Source: Tissierella simiarum
GTDB taxonomy: Bacteria > Bacillota > Clostridia > Tissierellales > Tissierellaceae
Length of the DNA stretch: 64,000 bases
Direction of reading: 5' to 3'
NCBI RefSeq assembly: GCF_018917865.1
Contig: NZ_JAHLPM010000015.1
Coordinates: 23,720 to 87,719 of the forward strand
A program made the position numbers and the translations under genes. The notes below the pieces were generated by a model. That model made no database searches. It was not told the origin of the DNA and saw only the letters and a program-made list of their open reading frames with translations. Below are positions 1 to 8,719 of this stretch, in pieces. Each line of letters starts with the position of its first letter. Position 1 is the first letter of the stretch.

Positions 1-254
1 ATCAGGTTGAAATTGACCGTGCAATTCAAAATCTTTGTAAAGGAAAAACGGTTATTATTGTAGCGCATCGTTTAGGCGTTGTATTGCAGTGTGATCGAGT
101 GGCTATAGTGGAAAATAATACGATTTCATGTATTGGAACCCATGATGAAGTAAAGAGAAAGAACAAATATTATCAACGGGCATGGGGAGACTATGAACAG
201 GCACGCGGTATTGCATACCACATTGAAGGAGGTGTTTTGTATGGATCAAAGTAA
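1..254 (+). CDS. ABC transporter ATP-binding half, 3' end only (cut by window edge)
   Basis: Only the last 83 codons are present; reading starts at base 3. The segment covers the end of an ABC nucleotide-binding domain: the switch-histidine motif TVIIVAHRL followed by the CDRVAIVENNTI strand and a GTHDEV helix, as in ABC exporters. The stop lies 14 bases inside the next ABC gene, so the two are translationally coupled and probably form a heterodimeric exporter or siderophore-type transporter. The substrate cannot be judged from this fragment. Confidence 0.8.
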   Translation, partial: QVEIDRAIQNLCKGKTVIIVAHRLGVVLQCDRVAIVENNTISCIGTHDEVKRKNKYYQRAWGDYEQARGIAYHIEGGVLYGSK

Positions 255-1950
255 TGTGATGAAAAAAAATGGAAGGTTCTATTTTGCTATGGTTTTGCAT
301 GTTTTAGAAGGAATGTTATCTGGTTGCAACTTTATGGTTCTTTATCTTTCTATTCGAGCATTGTTGGAAGATACTCTTAACACAAAATTATTGTTTACTT
401 TGACTGGTACACTTGCTCTTATCTTTGTTGTTCGCCTTATTATTTATAGTATTGGATATACACAGGGACAAATTGGAGGGGCAGAAGTGAGTAAGCATAT
501 CCGTCTATTTTTAGGAGATAAAATTAAAAAAATTCCCTTGTCCCGATTTACAAAAGCACAGACTGGTGAATACATTAATGTAGTTACTAGTGATGTTAAC
601 AATTATGAAAGTATTCTAACTCATAAATCAGGAGATATTATTAAGAATATAGCTTTATCTTTATCATTAATTTTCTTTGTTAGCACTGTTTATCTTCCAG
701 CTGGATTGATTTTATTAGTAGTTTATTTGATGCTGATTCCAGCATTGTGGTTTTCTTTCCGTTCAGTAAAAAAGTATGGGAATGAAAAAAATCAAATTTT
801 AGCAGACAATGTAAGTAACATTGTGGAATACATTACGGGAATCCAGACTTTTCGTTCTTATGGGATTGGAGGAACTAAAAACAAAACTGTTACAGATTCC
901 ATGGGTGCATATAGCAATATTAGCTATCAATATGAAAAAAAGGTAATTCCAATTGGTGTAAGCTATAACATCATTGTGTGGTGCAGCCTTCCTGCTATGG
1001 TACTTGTAGCAGGAAATGCTTGGGTTTCTGGTTTATTGGATACTGCTACTTTTATTATGGTCAGTGTTCTTCCGATTTTTGCCTCAAAGCTGGCAGGTAC
1101 AATTTTTATAGATTTGACTTCTTATAAGAATCTGATGATTTCTAAACGGAAGATTAACAAGGTAATTTTTGAGGAAGAAGAACCAGAATCAACTGTACCT
1201 TTTATGCCTAAGAATAAGGATGTATGTTTTGAAGATGTATGGTTCTCTTATGTTGAAAACGAGCCTGTGTTGACAGGAGTAAGTTTTACCGCTGAAAATG
1301 AAGAGCTAACGGCAATTGTGGGAGATTCAGGTTCTGGTAAATCAACAATCCTAAATTTGATTTCCAAATATTACAAGCCACAGTCTGGTAAAATTTGTAT
1401 TGGCGGAATTCCCATTACAGAAATAGCTTCAGAAAAAGTACTGGAACTGATCTCAATGGTGGATCAAGATGTGTTCCTCTTTAATGATACCATTAAGAAT
1501 AATATTCGTTATGCACGACCTTCTGCTACTGATATCGAGATTATTCAAGCTTGTAAACTAGCAAACTGTGATGCATTCATTCGAAAGTTGGAAAAAGGTT
1601 ATGATACGCCTATTGGAGAGAATGGGAGTCAGCTTTCTGGTGGTGAGCGACAAAGACTTTCTATTGCTCGTGCAATTTTGAAAAATAGTCCTATTCTACT
1701 TTTAGATGAAGCGACGGCTTCTCTAGATATTGAAAATGAACTGGCAGTAAAAGATGCAATCCGTAACCTTCTAAAAGAAAAGAAAACCGTTATTATGATT
1801 GCTCATACCCTTTCTATTGTTCAAAATGCCAATAAAATTGTGGTAGTATCAAATGGAAGAATTATAGAACAAGGTCCCCACGAAGAACTTCTTCAAAAGC
1901 AAGGGAAATATTATTCCATGTGGAAGGCAGAAGAAGAACTAGCTGTATAA
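241..1950 (+). CDS. ABC transporter, fused membrane and ATP-binding domains
   Basis: A 569-residue half transporter. The first 310 residues hold about six membrane helices of the ABC exporter fold; the rest is an ATPase with Walker A GDSGSGKST (about residue 361), signature LSGGERQ (about 465), Walker B ILLLDEA and switch region MIAHT. The start at 241 has an ideal AAGGAGG site nine bases upstream, better than the in-frame ATG at 193. It overlaps the preceding ABC gene, the usual arrangement for a heterodimer. The layout resembles YbtP/YbtQ or IrtA/IrtB iron-siderophore transporters as well as drug exporters; the sequence alone does not settle the substrate. Confidence 0.85.
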   Translation: MDQSNVMKKNGRFYFAMVLHVLEGMLSGCNFMVLYLSIRALLEDTLNTKLLFTLTGTLALIFVVRLIIYSIGYTQGQIGGAEVSKHIRLFLGDKIKKIPLSRFTKAQTGEYINVVTSDVNNYESILTHKSGDIIKNIALSLSLIFFVSTVYLPAGLILLVVYLMLIPALWFSFRSVKKYGNEKNQILADNVSNIVEYITGIQTFRSYGIGGTKNKTVTDSMGAYSNISYQYEKKVIPIGVSYNIIVWCSLPAMVLVAGNAWVSGLLDTATFIMVSVLPIFASKLAGTIFIDLTSYKNLMISKRKINKVIFEEEEPESTVPFMPKNKDVCFEDVWFSYVENEPVLTGVSFTAENEELTAIVGDSGSGKSTILNLISKYYKPQSGKICIGGIPITEIASEKVLELISMVDQDVFLFNDTIKNNIRYARPSATDIEIIQACKLANCDAFIRKLEKGYDTPIGENGSQLSGGERQRLSIARAILKNSPILLLDEATASLDIENELAVKDAIRNLLKEKKTVIMIAHTLSIVQNANKIVVVSNGRIIEQGPHEELLQKQGKYYSMWKAEEELAV

Positions 1951-2067
1951 TTAAAAAGAGCTTAAATCAATTATATATTGTTAATTTCATTGTTAGTATA
2001 TCAGATTATTATACTGGTAAGATGTGTTATAACAATCATGAATAATTGGTATCCTATATTTATGAAG

Positions 2068-2106
2068 ACGACTGAAGGTGATGAGTTGATCATCACCTTC
2101 AGTCGT
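2068..2106 (+). terminator. 17-bp perfect inverted repeat downstream of the ABC pair
   Basis: The arms 2068-2084 and 2090-2106 are perfectly complementary around a 5-base loop. There is no U-tract behind it, only TATAAC, so it is either an imperfect terminator for the ABC operon or an RNA-stabilising hairpin. The rest of 1951-2363 is AT-rich and holds only this hairpin and the promoter at 2257-2284; I see no gene there. Confidence 0.55.
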
Positions 2107-2256
2107 TATAACATGGATTTTATATTTTATATCTACTTATTGATATTATTAATTGAGTTGCTTTTATAAAGAATGATGAAGTATTAAAAATCTATAACCG
2201 ACATATTGCCCCATAATTTTACATAAAATACTTATAATTTATAGAAATGTAAAAAC

Positions 2257-2284
2257 TTGATAAAATATTTTTATGTAGTATAAT
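2257..2284 (+). promoter_or_regulatory. sigma-A-type promoter for the secreted protein gene
   Basis: TTGATA at 2257-2262 and a consensus TATAAT at 2279-2284, separated by 16 bases, about 80 bases before the gene at 2364. Confidence 0.6.
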
Positions 2285-2363
2285 AGCAATTGGGTGATAG
2301 GGGGATTTATATTATTGCTAAACTTAAATAAGTATTAATTGTAGACATAAAAGGGGGATAATT

Positions 2364-2696
2364 ATGAAAAAAACAAGAGTATTGGTATTAGTTTGTGTGT
2401 TTATTCTAAGTTTTACTTCAGTGGGATTTGCTGCTGAAGGAATAATGGTTGAGCCTGAAATTGAACAAGCATTACCAGAGCAGGAAAAACGTACAGAAAT
2501 GGTGAAAGATTATGAAGTAATACACTATGTACTAGATAGACTTGGTGGATATGTTCCTGAATCGACACAAGTATATTATAAAGAAATAACATTTGAAAAT
2601 GGTTATGAAATTGCTGATGTTCAACATGAAGTTGTAAGAGAAGGATACAATACAGATTTATTTTACGTTATGAAGTATAATTACAGAACTTATTAA
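2364..2696 (+). CDS. small secreted protein of unknown function
   Basis: A 110-residue protein with a clear Sec signal peptide: KK at the N-terminus, a hydrophobic stretch to about residue 22, and a likely signal peptidase I cut after GFAA (residues 21-24). The mature part of about 86 residues is acidic and tyrosine-rich, with no cysteine and no motif I recognise. A ribosome site AAGGGGG precedes the ATG. It has its own promoter upstream and a terminator downstream, so it is a single-gene unit. Confidence 0.7.
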   Translation: MKKTRVLVLVCVFILSFTSVGFAAEGIMVEPEIEQALPEQEKRTEMVKDYEVIHYVLDRLGGYVPESTQVYYKEITFENGYEIADVQHEVVREGYNTDLFYVMKYNYRTY

Positions 2697-2757
2697 TACT
2701 TATTTTTGAGAGTATATAGTTTTAGCAATAATAGTTTATAAATATCCATAAAATTAG

Positions 2758-2793
2758 AAAACCAACCAGTTATATTAATATAATTGGTTGGTT
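2758..2793 (+). terminator. terminator after the secreted protein gene
   Basis: Arms of about 16 bases (AAACCAACCA and TGGTTGGTTT plus an AT-rich inner stem) end in a short U-rich tail. Confidence 0.7.
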
Positions 2794-2922
2794 TATTAGA
2801 TTGTTGGTGAACATGATATATTTTTTTAGAAGGATTTCATAATATGTAAATACTTCTTAGAATTTCTTAAGGCAGTAAATAAGAATAATTATATTACATT
2901 GATATTTTTCATAATAAATAGT

Positions 2923-2963
2923 AAAATATAAAAAAGGGTAATATATTACCTTTTTTATATTTT
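2923..2963. promoter_or_regulatory. imperfect 19-20 bp palindrome before the marR gene
   Basis: Two arms, AAAATATAAAAAAGGGTAAT and ATTACC followed by a T-run and ATATTTT, are complementary apart from one extra G. The palindrome ends 17 bases before the start of the MarR-family gene. It could be the autoregulatory operator of that protein, or the terminator of the preceding unit, because the right arm carries a T-run. Confidence 0.45.
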
Positions 2964-2980
2964 GCTTATGGAGGTATAGT

Positions 2981-3448
2981 GTGAAGGATCTAAAGAAGAT
3001 AGAAAATATAGATGAAAGATATCGTATTTTTGGCATGTTATTTCTACTTTCCACAAAACTAGAGACTATTGGAAACAGTTTTCTTGGTGAACTTACAACA
3101 AAGCAGTGGTTTTTCATGCTCACATTAACAAACTTTTTTGATACGCCACCTACACTTAGTCAATTAGCTGCTCAAATGGGAACTTCTCATCAAAATGCAA
3201 AACAACTTGCTGTTAAACTTCAAGACAAAGGGTTTTTAAAAATCGAAAGAGATGTACAAGATAACCGAATACTCCGACTTATTGTGACAAAAAAAATTCA
3301 AGAGTATGTAAGTATGCGGCAAGATAGAGATCATTATTTTATCGAGGAATTTTTTAAGGTGCTAACAAAGGGCGAAATTAAAAGCCTTGATGAGAGTCTA
3401 CTTAAGCTATTAGACAACATCCAAGATATACATGAAAATTTACTTTGA
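2981..3448 (+). CDS. MarR-family transcriptional regulator
   Basis: A 155-residue protein with the MarR winged-helix layout: an N-terminal dimer helix, a helix-turn-helix around LSQLAAQMGTSHQNAKQLAV (residues 59-79), the wing IERDVQDNRILRLIVT, and C-terminal dimer helices. The GTG start is set by GGAGG seven bases upstream. It is the first gene of a cluster with an FMN-binding protein and a flavodoxin, so it probably controls a redox response, likely binding the palindrome just upstream. The ligand is unknown. Confidence 0.85.
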   Translation: MKDLKKIENIDERYRIFGMLFLLSTKLETIGNSFLGELTTKQWFFMLTLTNFFDTPPTLSQLAAQMGTSHQNAKQLAVKLQDKGFLKIERDVQDNRILRLIVTKKIQEYVSMRQDRDHYFIEEFFKVLTKGEIKSLDESLLKLLDNIQDIHENLL

Positions 3449-3469
3449 TTTGTAGGGGGTATTTCAAAG

Positions 3470-3853
3470 GTGGAAAAGAAAACTGTCATTGTGACTGTTC
3501 CATTAGTTTTAATAGGTGTACTTATATTAGTATGGATAATCATAAGTAGTACTATTGTGAAACGGGCGAATCAATTAGTTATTTCTAATGCAGAATTATT
3601 GGAAATTCATGATGGTATCTATACTAGAGAATATATACAATCACCTGTTAAGACTGTTGTTCAGGTTGAAGTAGAAAACCATCAAATATCAAAAATTGAG
3701 ATTTTAGAGCATCAAAATGGATTAGGACAAAAAGCTGAGACGATTGTTGATGATGTACTTAACCAGCAGATTTTAAATGTAGATTCAATAACAGGAGAAA
3801 CTGTGAGTAGTAAAGTTATACTTAAAGCAATAGAAAATGCTTTGAGTAAATAA
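3470..3853 (+). CDS. membrane-anchored FMN-binding domain protein
   Basis: A 127-residue protein with one N-terminal membrane helix (about residues 5-27) and an outward-facing FMN_bind domain, the fold of NqrC/RnfG that carries covalently attached FMN. The attachment region reads VDSITGETVSS: the usual S/T-G-A-T core has Glu in place of Ala, so covalent flavinylation is plausible but not certain. The GTG start has AGGGGG ten bases upstream. It sits between marR and a flavodoxin gene, suggesting a small extracytoplasmic electron-transfer unit. Confidence 0.75.
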   Translation: MEKKTVIVTVPLVLIGVLILVWIIISSTIVKRANQLVISNAELLEIHDGIYTREYIQSPVKTVVQVEVENHQISKIEILEHQNGLGQKAETIVDDVLNQQILNVDSITGETVSSKVILKAIENALSK

Positions 3854-3866
3854 ATGGGGGGAATTT

Positions 3867-4400
3867 ATGAACAAAATAGCAGTAATATACGAATCGAAAT
3901 ATGGTAGTACCCAAAAATATGCTCAGTGGATAGCAGAGGAAGTTAACGGAGATCTATTTCATTGTTCAAAAGTTAATGTTGAAAAGCTAATGCAATACAA
4001 TGTAATTGTTTACGGAGGAGGACTTTATGCCAGTGGCATTGCAGGAGTATCTGTTATAACTAAAAATTTTGAGAGTATAAAAGATAAGAAAATAATAGTT
4101 TTTACGGTGGGACTTGCTTCAACTGATAGAAAAGAAATTTTTGCCCCAATTGTAGAGAAAAATTTCTCTGAGACAATGCGTAATAGTATAAAATTTTTTC
4201 ATTTACGTGGTGGAATTAACTATAAAGAATTAAATTTAATACATAAACTTATGATGGCAATGCTTAAAACAGTAATTACTAGGAAAGCTCCCGACGAGAT
4301 GACAGATGACGATAAGCAACTTTTAGCAACTTATGGAACTAAAGTGGATCTTACGAATAAGAATACAATAAAACTGTTGGTGGATTATGTTAAAAGTTAG
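3867..4400 (+). CDS. flavodoxin-domain protein (HemG/protoporphyrinogen oxidase-like)
   Basis: A 177-residue protein. The first 140 residues form a flavodoxin fold: the phosphate-binding loop YESKYGSTQKYA (about residues 8-19) and the flavin loop VYGGGLYASGIAG. The family includes flavodoxins and the menaquinone-dependent oxidase HemG; a haem role is not supported by the neighbours. It starts 13 bases after the FMN-binding gene behind GGGGGG, so the two are co-transcribed. A strong terminator follows at 4474. Confidence 0.75.
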   Translation: MNKIAVIYESKYGSTQKYAQWIAEEVNGDLFHCSKVNVEKLMQYNVIVYGGGLYASGIAGVSVITKNFESIKDKKIIVFTVGLASTDRKEIFAPIVEKNFSETMRNSIKFFHLRGGINYKELNLIHKLMMAMLKTVITRKAPDEMTDDDKQLLATYGTKVDLTNKNTIKLLVDYVKS

Positions 4401-4473
4401 ATATAAATAAATTCTAAATAATAATTAATTCTAGCATATTTTATAAGATAATTATTTTAACACATAGAGATAA

Positions 4474-4516
4474 AGTGGCATATCGAATTTATAAATTCGA
4501 TATGCCACTGTTTTTT
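4474..4516 (+). terminator. strong terminator after the flavodoxin gene
   Basis: A 17-bp perfect stem (arms 4474-4490 and 4493-4509) is followed by GTTTTTT. The rest of 4401-4772 is AT-rich leader for the transporter operon; I see no gene or known riboswitch there. Confidence 0.9.
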
Positions 4517-4772
4517 ATAGAGGGTATAGAGAAAATGTTCCAATGACATAATTTTAACATAGAAAAAATCTATTAATTAATTTTAGCTATTGATAAGTTC
4601 TATTTAACACATTAGAAATTAACTGTTATACTATTCATGGCAAAAGAATATGACAAAAATTTATCATATAATGATGAAATATGACTTTTGAATTAAAAAA
4701 AACAGAGAAATCATACTAAAGGCGGCAAAAGGCTAACATAGTTTGTTGTTTTTTATTTTAGGAGGAAATATA

Positions 4773-5738
4773 ATGAAAGGTTACATAGGAAAACGTATTG
4801 CTACTGGAATTTTGACCATAATTTTTTCCTTTTGTTTTACTTTTTTTTTAATTAGGTATGCGCCTGGTAATCCTATAAAGGTTCTTGCAGGTACAGAAAA
4901 TCCTAATCCAGAGCTTATAGAACATCTTACGGTTAAATATGGGTTAGACAAGCCTATTATAGTTCAGTTTACCAATTATATAAAGAATATATTAAAGGGA
5001 GATTTAGGATATTCCTATATGAGTAATGAACCAGTAATAAAATTAATTAAGGAGAAAATATTTCCTACACTTTTGCTTACTCTCACATCATCTATAATAT
5101 CAGTTATAGTGGGAACCTTTCTTGGAGTACATGCTGCAAGAAAAGTAGGGTCCATATTCGATAGAATCATGTGTGGGATTTCTTATATTATTGACTCTAC
5201 CCCTGGCTTTTGGTTGGGGTTAATTTTTATTATTATATTTGCATCTACCTTTAAGATTTTACCTACATCTGGTATGCATGATTTAAGAGCAGACAATGAA
5301 GGATTTGCACGTGTTTTAGATGTGATAAGACATATGATTTTACCTGTTGGGACTCTTTCAATACTTCAGATTCCATTATATTTTAGAATCTCAAGATCTT
5401 CGGTTTTGCAGACTATGTCTGAAGATTTTATTACAACATTAAGGGCTACAGGGATGAAGGAAAGTAGGATATTTAACAAATATGTATTGAAGAATGCAAT
5501 AATTCCAACCATTACAATGTTTAGTCTATCCTTAGCATTTACTATTAGTGGGGTAGCACTTATTGAAATAGTTTTTGCGTGGCCTGGTATGGGAAGGCTT
5601 ATAATGGAAGCAATTAAAAAAAGAGACTATCCTTTATTGACAGGAATATATTTAATAATTTCAATATGTGTTTGTGTAGCTATGATAGTTACTGACATTA
5701 TATATGCACTAATAGATCCAAGAATTAGACTTGAATAA
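4773..5738 (+). CDS. ABC importer permease, DppB/OppB/NikB type
   Basis: A 321-residue inner-membrane permease with about six membrane helices. The N-terminus (KRIATGILTIIFSFCFTFFL), the RYAPGNP segment after the first helix, and the ATP-ase coupling loop RATGMKESRIFNKYVLKNA (about residues 225-243) are typical of family 5 (peptide/nickel) importers. The start at 4773 has AGGAGG eight bases upstream and is preferred over a TTG thirty bases earlier. It is the first gene of a five-gene operon with a second permease, two ATPases and a lipoprotein. Confidence 0.9.
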   Translation: MKGYIGKRIATGILTIIFSFCFTFFLIRYAPGNPIKVLAGTENPNPELIEHLTVKYGLDKPIIVQFTNYIKNILKGDLGYSYMSNEPVIKLIKEKIFPTLLLTLTSSIISVIVGTFLGVHAARKVGSIFDRIMCGISYIIDSTPGFWLGLIFIIIFASTFKILPTSGMHDLRADNEGFARVLDVIRHMILPVGTLSILQIPLYFRISRSSVLQTMSEDFITTLRATGMKESRIFNKYVLKNAIIPTITMFSLSLAFTISGVALIEIVFAWPGMGRLIMEAIKKRDYPLLTGIYLIISICVCVAMIVTDIIYALIDPRIRLE

Positions 5739-5751
5739 GGAGTTGTTTTAT

Positions 5752-6594
5752 GTGAGAAAGGGTTTTAAAGACGCACTTAATAAAATAAATTCCATCAATG
5801 AACTTAAAATAGGAATAACTCTTTTGATAATATTGATTTTAATAGCAATCTTTGCACCATTAATTGCTACCCACGATCCATATGTCTTAAATGATGACAT
5901 GGCTGCAAAGCCTTCATCAGAGTATATATTTGGTACTGATGGACTTGGTAGGGATGTATTTAGTATGGTAGTTTATGGATCTAGAACATCTTTAAAGGTA
6001 GGAATTATAGCGGCAGCTATATCTTCCATTATAGGAACTTTAGTAGGTGGAATTGCAGGATATATAGGCGGAAAGATAGATAAGGTGATTTCAGAGTTAA
6101 TAAATATGTTTTTAATGTTGCCAACCTTTTTTTTAATATTAATAGTGATTGCGATTTATGGTAGTAGTTTAACTAATGTGATTATAGTTATAGGGTTAAC
6201 AAGTTGGACAGGCACTGCACGACTTATGCGTGCTCAGGCAATATCTCTAAGAGAAAGAACATTTATAAAAAGTGCTAAAACTATTGGAGAAAGCAATATA
6301 GGAATATTATTTAAGCATATTATACCTAATGGAATTTTCCCGATTATAGCTGATTCTACTATGGCTGTATCATCAGCTATATTATCTGAGGCAGGTTTAT
6401 CTTTTATAGGACTTGGAGATCCAAATGTTATAAGTTGGGGTCAAATAATTGCACATGGTAAGGACTATCTTCCTCGTAGTTGGTGGATATGTACATTTTC
6501 AGGAATTGCAATTATATGTACAGTTCTTTCTTTTTACTTAATCGGAGAAGGAATAAATTGTATATTAAATCCTAAGTTGAACAAGGCGAGTTAA
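5752..6594 (+). CDS. ABC importer permease, DppC/OppC/NikC type
   Basis: A 280-residue second permease with the DppC signature: N-terminal helix, ATHDPY segment, GTDGLGRDVFSMVVYGSRTS loop and the C-terminal LSFIGLGDP motif. The likely GTG start at 5752 is nine bases after AAGGAG, which overlaps the stop of the first permease; a TTG at 5731 is a weaker alternative. It pairs with the upstream permease to form the membrane channel. Confidence 0.9.
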   Translation: MRKGFKDALNKINSINELKIGITLLIILILIAIFAPLIATHDPYVLNDDMAAKPSSEYIFGTDGLGRDVFSMVVYGSRTSLKVGIIAAAISSIIGTLVGGIAGYIGGKIDKVISELINMFLMLPTFFLILIVIAIYGSSLTNVIIVIGLTSWTGTARLMRAQAISLRERTFIKSAKTIGESNIGILFKHIIPNGIFPIIADSTMAVSSAILSEAGLSFIGLGDPNVISWGQIIAHGKDYLPRSWWICTFSGIAIICTVLSFYLIGEGINCILNPKLNKAS

Positions 6595-6605
6595 GGGGAG
6601 ATAAA

Positions 6606-7577
6606 ATGTCATTGCTAGAAATAAAAAATTTAAATGTTAAATATAAAGTTGAAGGTAAAGAAATCAATGCAGTAAGAAATATTTCCCTAAATGTAGAGGC
6701 AAAGGATTCCATTGGAATAGTTGGAGAATCTGGTTCAGGGAAATCAACCCTTGCTATGGCAATTTTAAGGTTACTTCCAGAGAAAATAGTTGAAACTACA
6801 GGTGAAATTATATTTGATGGCATCAACCTATTGGAAATTAGTGAAAATAAATTAAGAAAAATAAGATGGAAAGATATTTCGGTTGTCTTTCAGAAGTCAA
6901 TGAATTCTTTAAGTCCGGTTCATAAAATTGGATTTCAAATAAAGGATATATACAAAGTTCATGAGCCTAATGCAACTGATGAAGAGATTAAAGAAAAAGT
7001 ATTGGAATTATTTAAGTTGGTGAACCTTGCAGATAGAGTATATGATCTTTATCCTCATGAGTTATCTGGCGGTATGATGCAAAGAGTTAGCATAGCCTTA
7101 AGCTTAATTTTTTATCCGAAGTTATTGATATTAGATGAAGCTACAACAGCACTCGATGTTGTTACACAAGGACAAATACTTGATGAAATTATGAAACTTC
7201 AGGAGAAGTTACATTTAACAAGGATAATGATTACCCATGATGTATCTGTAGTATCTTCAACTTGTAAGAAAGTTGCAGTAATGTATGCAGGCTATCTTCT
7301 TGAATTTGGATATGTATCGGATGTTCTTACTAAACCTAAGCACCCTTATACTCAAGGGCTTTTAAAATCATTTCCATCCTTTACAGGAGAAAGAAAGGAT
7401 TTAAGAGGGATTAAAGGTTCTCTTCCAGACCTTAGCATTCTCCATGGCGGTTGTATATTTGCAGACAGATGTGAAGAAGCTACCAGCATATGTTTTAGAG
7501 AAAAACCAAAGATGGTTAAGTTTTCTGATAGCTGGAATGTGGCATGCCATTTAGTAGTAGGTGAAGATTATGAGTAG
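6606..7577 (+). CDS. ABC importer ATPase, DppD/OppD type
   Basis: A 323-residue ATPase: Walker A GESGSGKST (about residues 39-47), Q-loop VVFQKSMNSL, signature LSGGMMQR, Walker B LLILDEATTALD and switch ITHD. The C-terminal extension with scattered Cys (GCIFADRCEEATSICF) is the oligopeptide-binding C-terminal domain found in OppD/DppD, where such cysteines can hold an Fe-S cluster. It forms the ATPase dimer with the next gene product. Confidence 0.9.
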   Translation: MSLLEIKNLNVKYKVEGKEINAVRNISLNVEAKDSIGIVGESGSGKSTLAMAILRLLPEKIVETTGEIIFDGINLLEISENKLRKIRWKDISVVFQKSMNSLSPVHKIGFQIKDIYKVHEPNATDEEIKEKVLELFKLVNLADRVYDLYPHELSGGMMQRVSIALSLIFYPKLLILDEATTALDVVTQGQILDEIMKLQEKLHLTRIMITHDVSVVSSTCKKVAVMYAGYLLEFGYVSDVLTKPKHPYTQGLLKSFPSFTGERKDLRGIKGSLPDLSILHGGCIFADRCEEATSICFREKPKMVKFSDSWNVACHLVVGEDYE

Positions 7578-8556
7578 TTTAATAAGAGTAAATAATTTAG
7601 TTAAATGGTATTCTCAAAGAAGTGTAAATAAAAAATATATATTAGGGCATGGAGAAGGGATAATAAAAGCTATTGATGAAGTAAGTTTTTCTCTTGATAA
7701 AGGGGAAATCCTAGGGATAATAGGTGAATCAGGTTGTGGCAAATCTACTCTTGGAAGATTATTAGTTGCACTTGAAAAACCAACAGATGGAAGTATTGAA
7801 TTTGAAGGACAGTCAATTGATAATATATTGAAACAAAATCCATTACAATTTAGACGGGATTGCCAAATGATTTTTCAAAATCCTTTTGATACTTTTGACC
7901 CAAGAAATAGCATTCAAAAAATTTTAACTACTGCTTTAAAGATACATAATATAGGGGCTTCAAAAGAAGAAAGAATAAATATTTGTATAAAATTTATGGA
8001 GGATTTAGGTATAAAACCAGCAGAGGATTATCTATATAGATATCCTCATGAGCTTTCTGGCGGACAACTTCAAAGAATATCCATAATTAGGTCTATGCTT
8101 TTAAATCCTAAACTCATTATTGCAGATGAAGCTGTATCCATGTTAGATGTGTCTGTTCGTGCAGATATAATAAATGTTTTGTTAAAGCTTGTAAAGGAAC
8201 AAGAAACAGCAATGGTTTTTATAAGTCATGATATTTTAACTACTCATTATATATCAGATGTAATTGCAGTAATGTACTTAGGAAGAATAGTTGAAATAGG
8301 TAAAACAGATGATGTAATACATAATCCAAGGCATCCCTATACTAAAGTTTTAATTTCAAACTGTGCTTCTATAGATCCCCTTGAAAAGCGTAGTGTGATT
8401 AAAATTAGTGGAGAAGCCCCTACACCTATAAATACGGGGCCAGGTTGTTTTTTTTATCCACGATGTTATAGGGCGTGTGAAAAATGCAAAGAATCATATC
8501 CAATTATGATAGAAGTAGGAGATGAACACTATGCAAGTTGTTTTTACTTAGAGTAA
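7570..8556 (+). CDS. ABC importer ATPase, DppF/OppF type
   Basis: A 328-residue ATPase with Walker A GESGCGKST, Q-loop MIFQNPFDTFDPR, signature LSGGQLQR, Walker B LIIADEAVSMLDVS and switch SHD. The C-terminus GCFFYPRCYRACEKCKESYP is the Cys-rich family 5 extension. The ATG at 7570 overlaps the previous stop by eight bases; a GTG at 7561 is possible. Partner of the upstream ATPase. Confidence 0.9.
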   Translation: MSSLIRVNNLVKWYSQRSVNKKYILGHGEGIIKAIDEVSFSLDKGEILGIIGESGCGKSTLGRLLVALEKPTDGSIEFEGQSIDNILKQNPLQFRRDCQMIFQNPFDTFDPRNSIQKILTTALKIHNIGASKEERINICIKFMEDLGIKPAEDYLYRYPHELSGGQLQRISIIRSMLLNPKLIIADEAVSMLDVSVRADIINVLLKLVKEQETAMVFISHDILTTHYISDVIAVMYLGRIVEIGKTDDVIHNPRHPYTKVLISNCASIDPLEKRSVIKISGEAPTPINTGPGCFFYPRCYRACEKCKESYPIMIEVGDEHYASCFYLE

Positions 8557-8719
8557 CAATAGGGGAATTCATATTTCTCTATAAATAATAAATATTAAAA
8601 ATAATAGTTGGAGGTGACAGATCAAATAGAGGCTGCTTAGAATCTACTTTGAAAGTAGCCCATAATTTCTTGTTATATAACCAAAAAATAAAAATATAAA
8701 ATAAATGGAGGGAAATTAG

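Noticed and set aside
1978..2169. 63-residue hydrophobic frame after the ABC pair
   Set aside because: It starts at TTG without a ribosome site and runs through the 17-bp hairpin.
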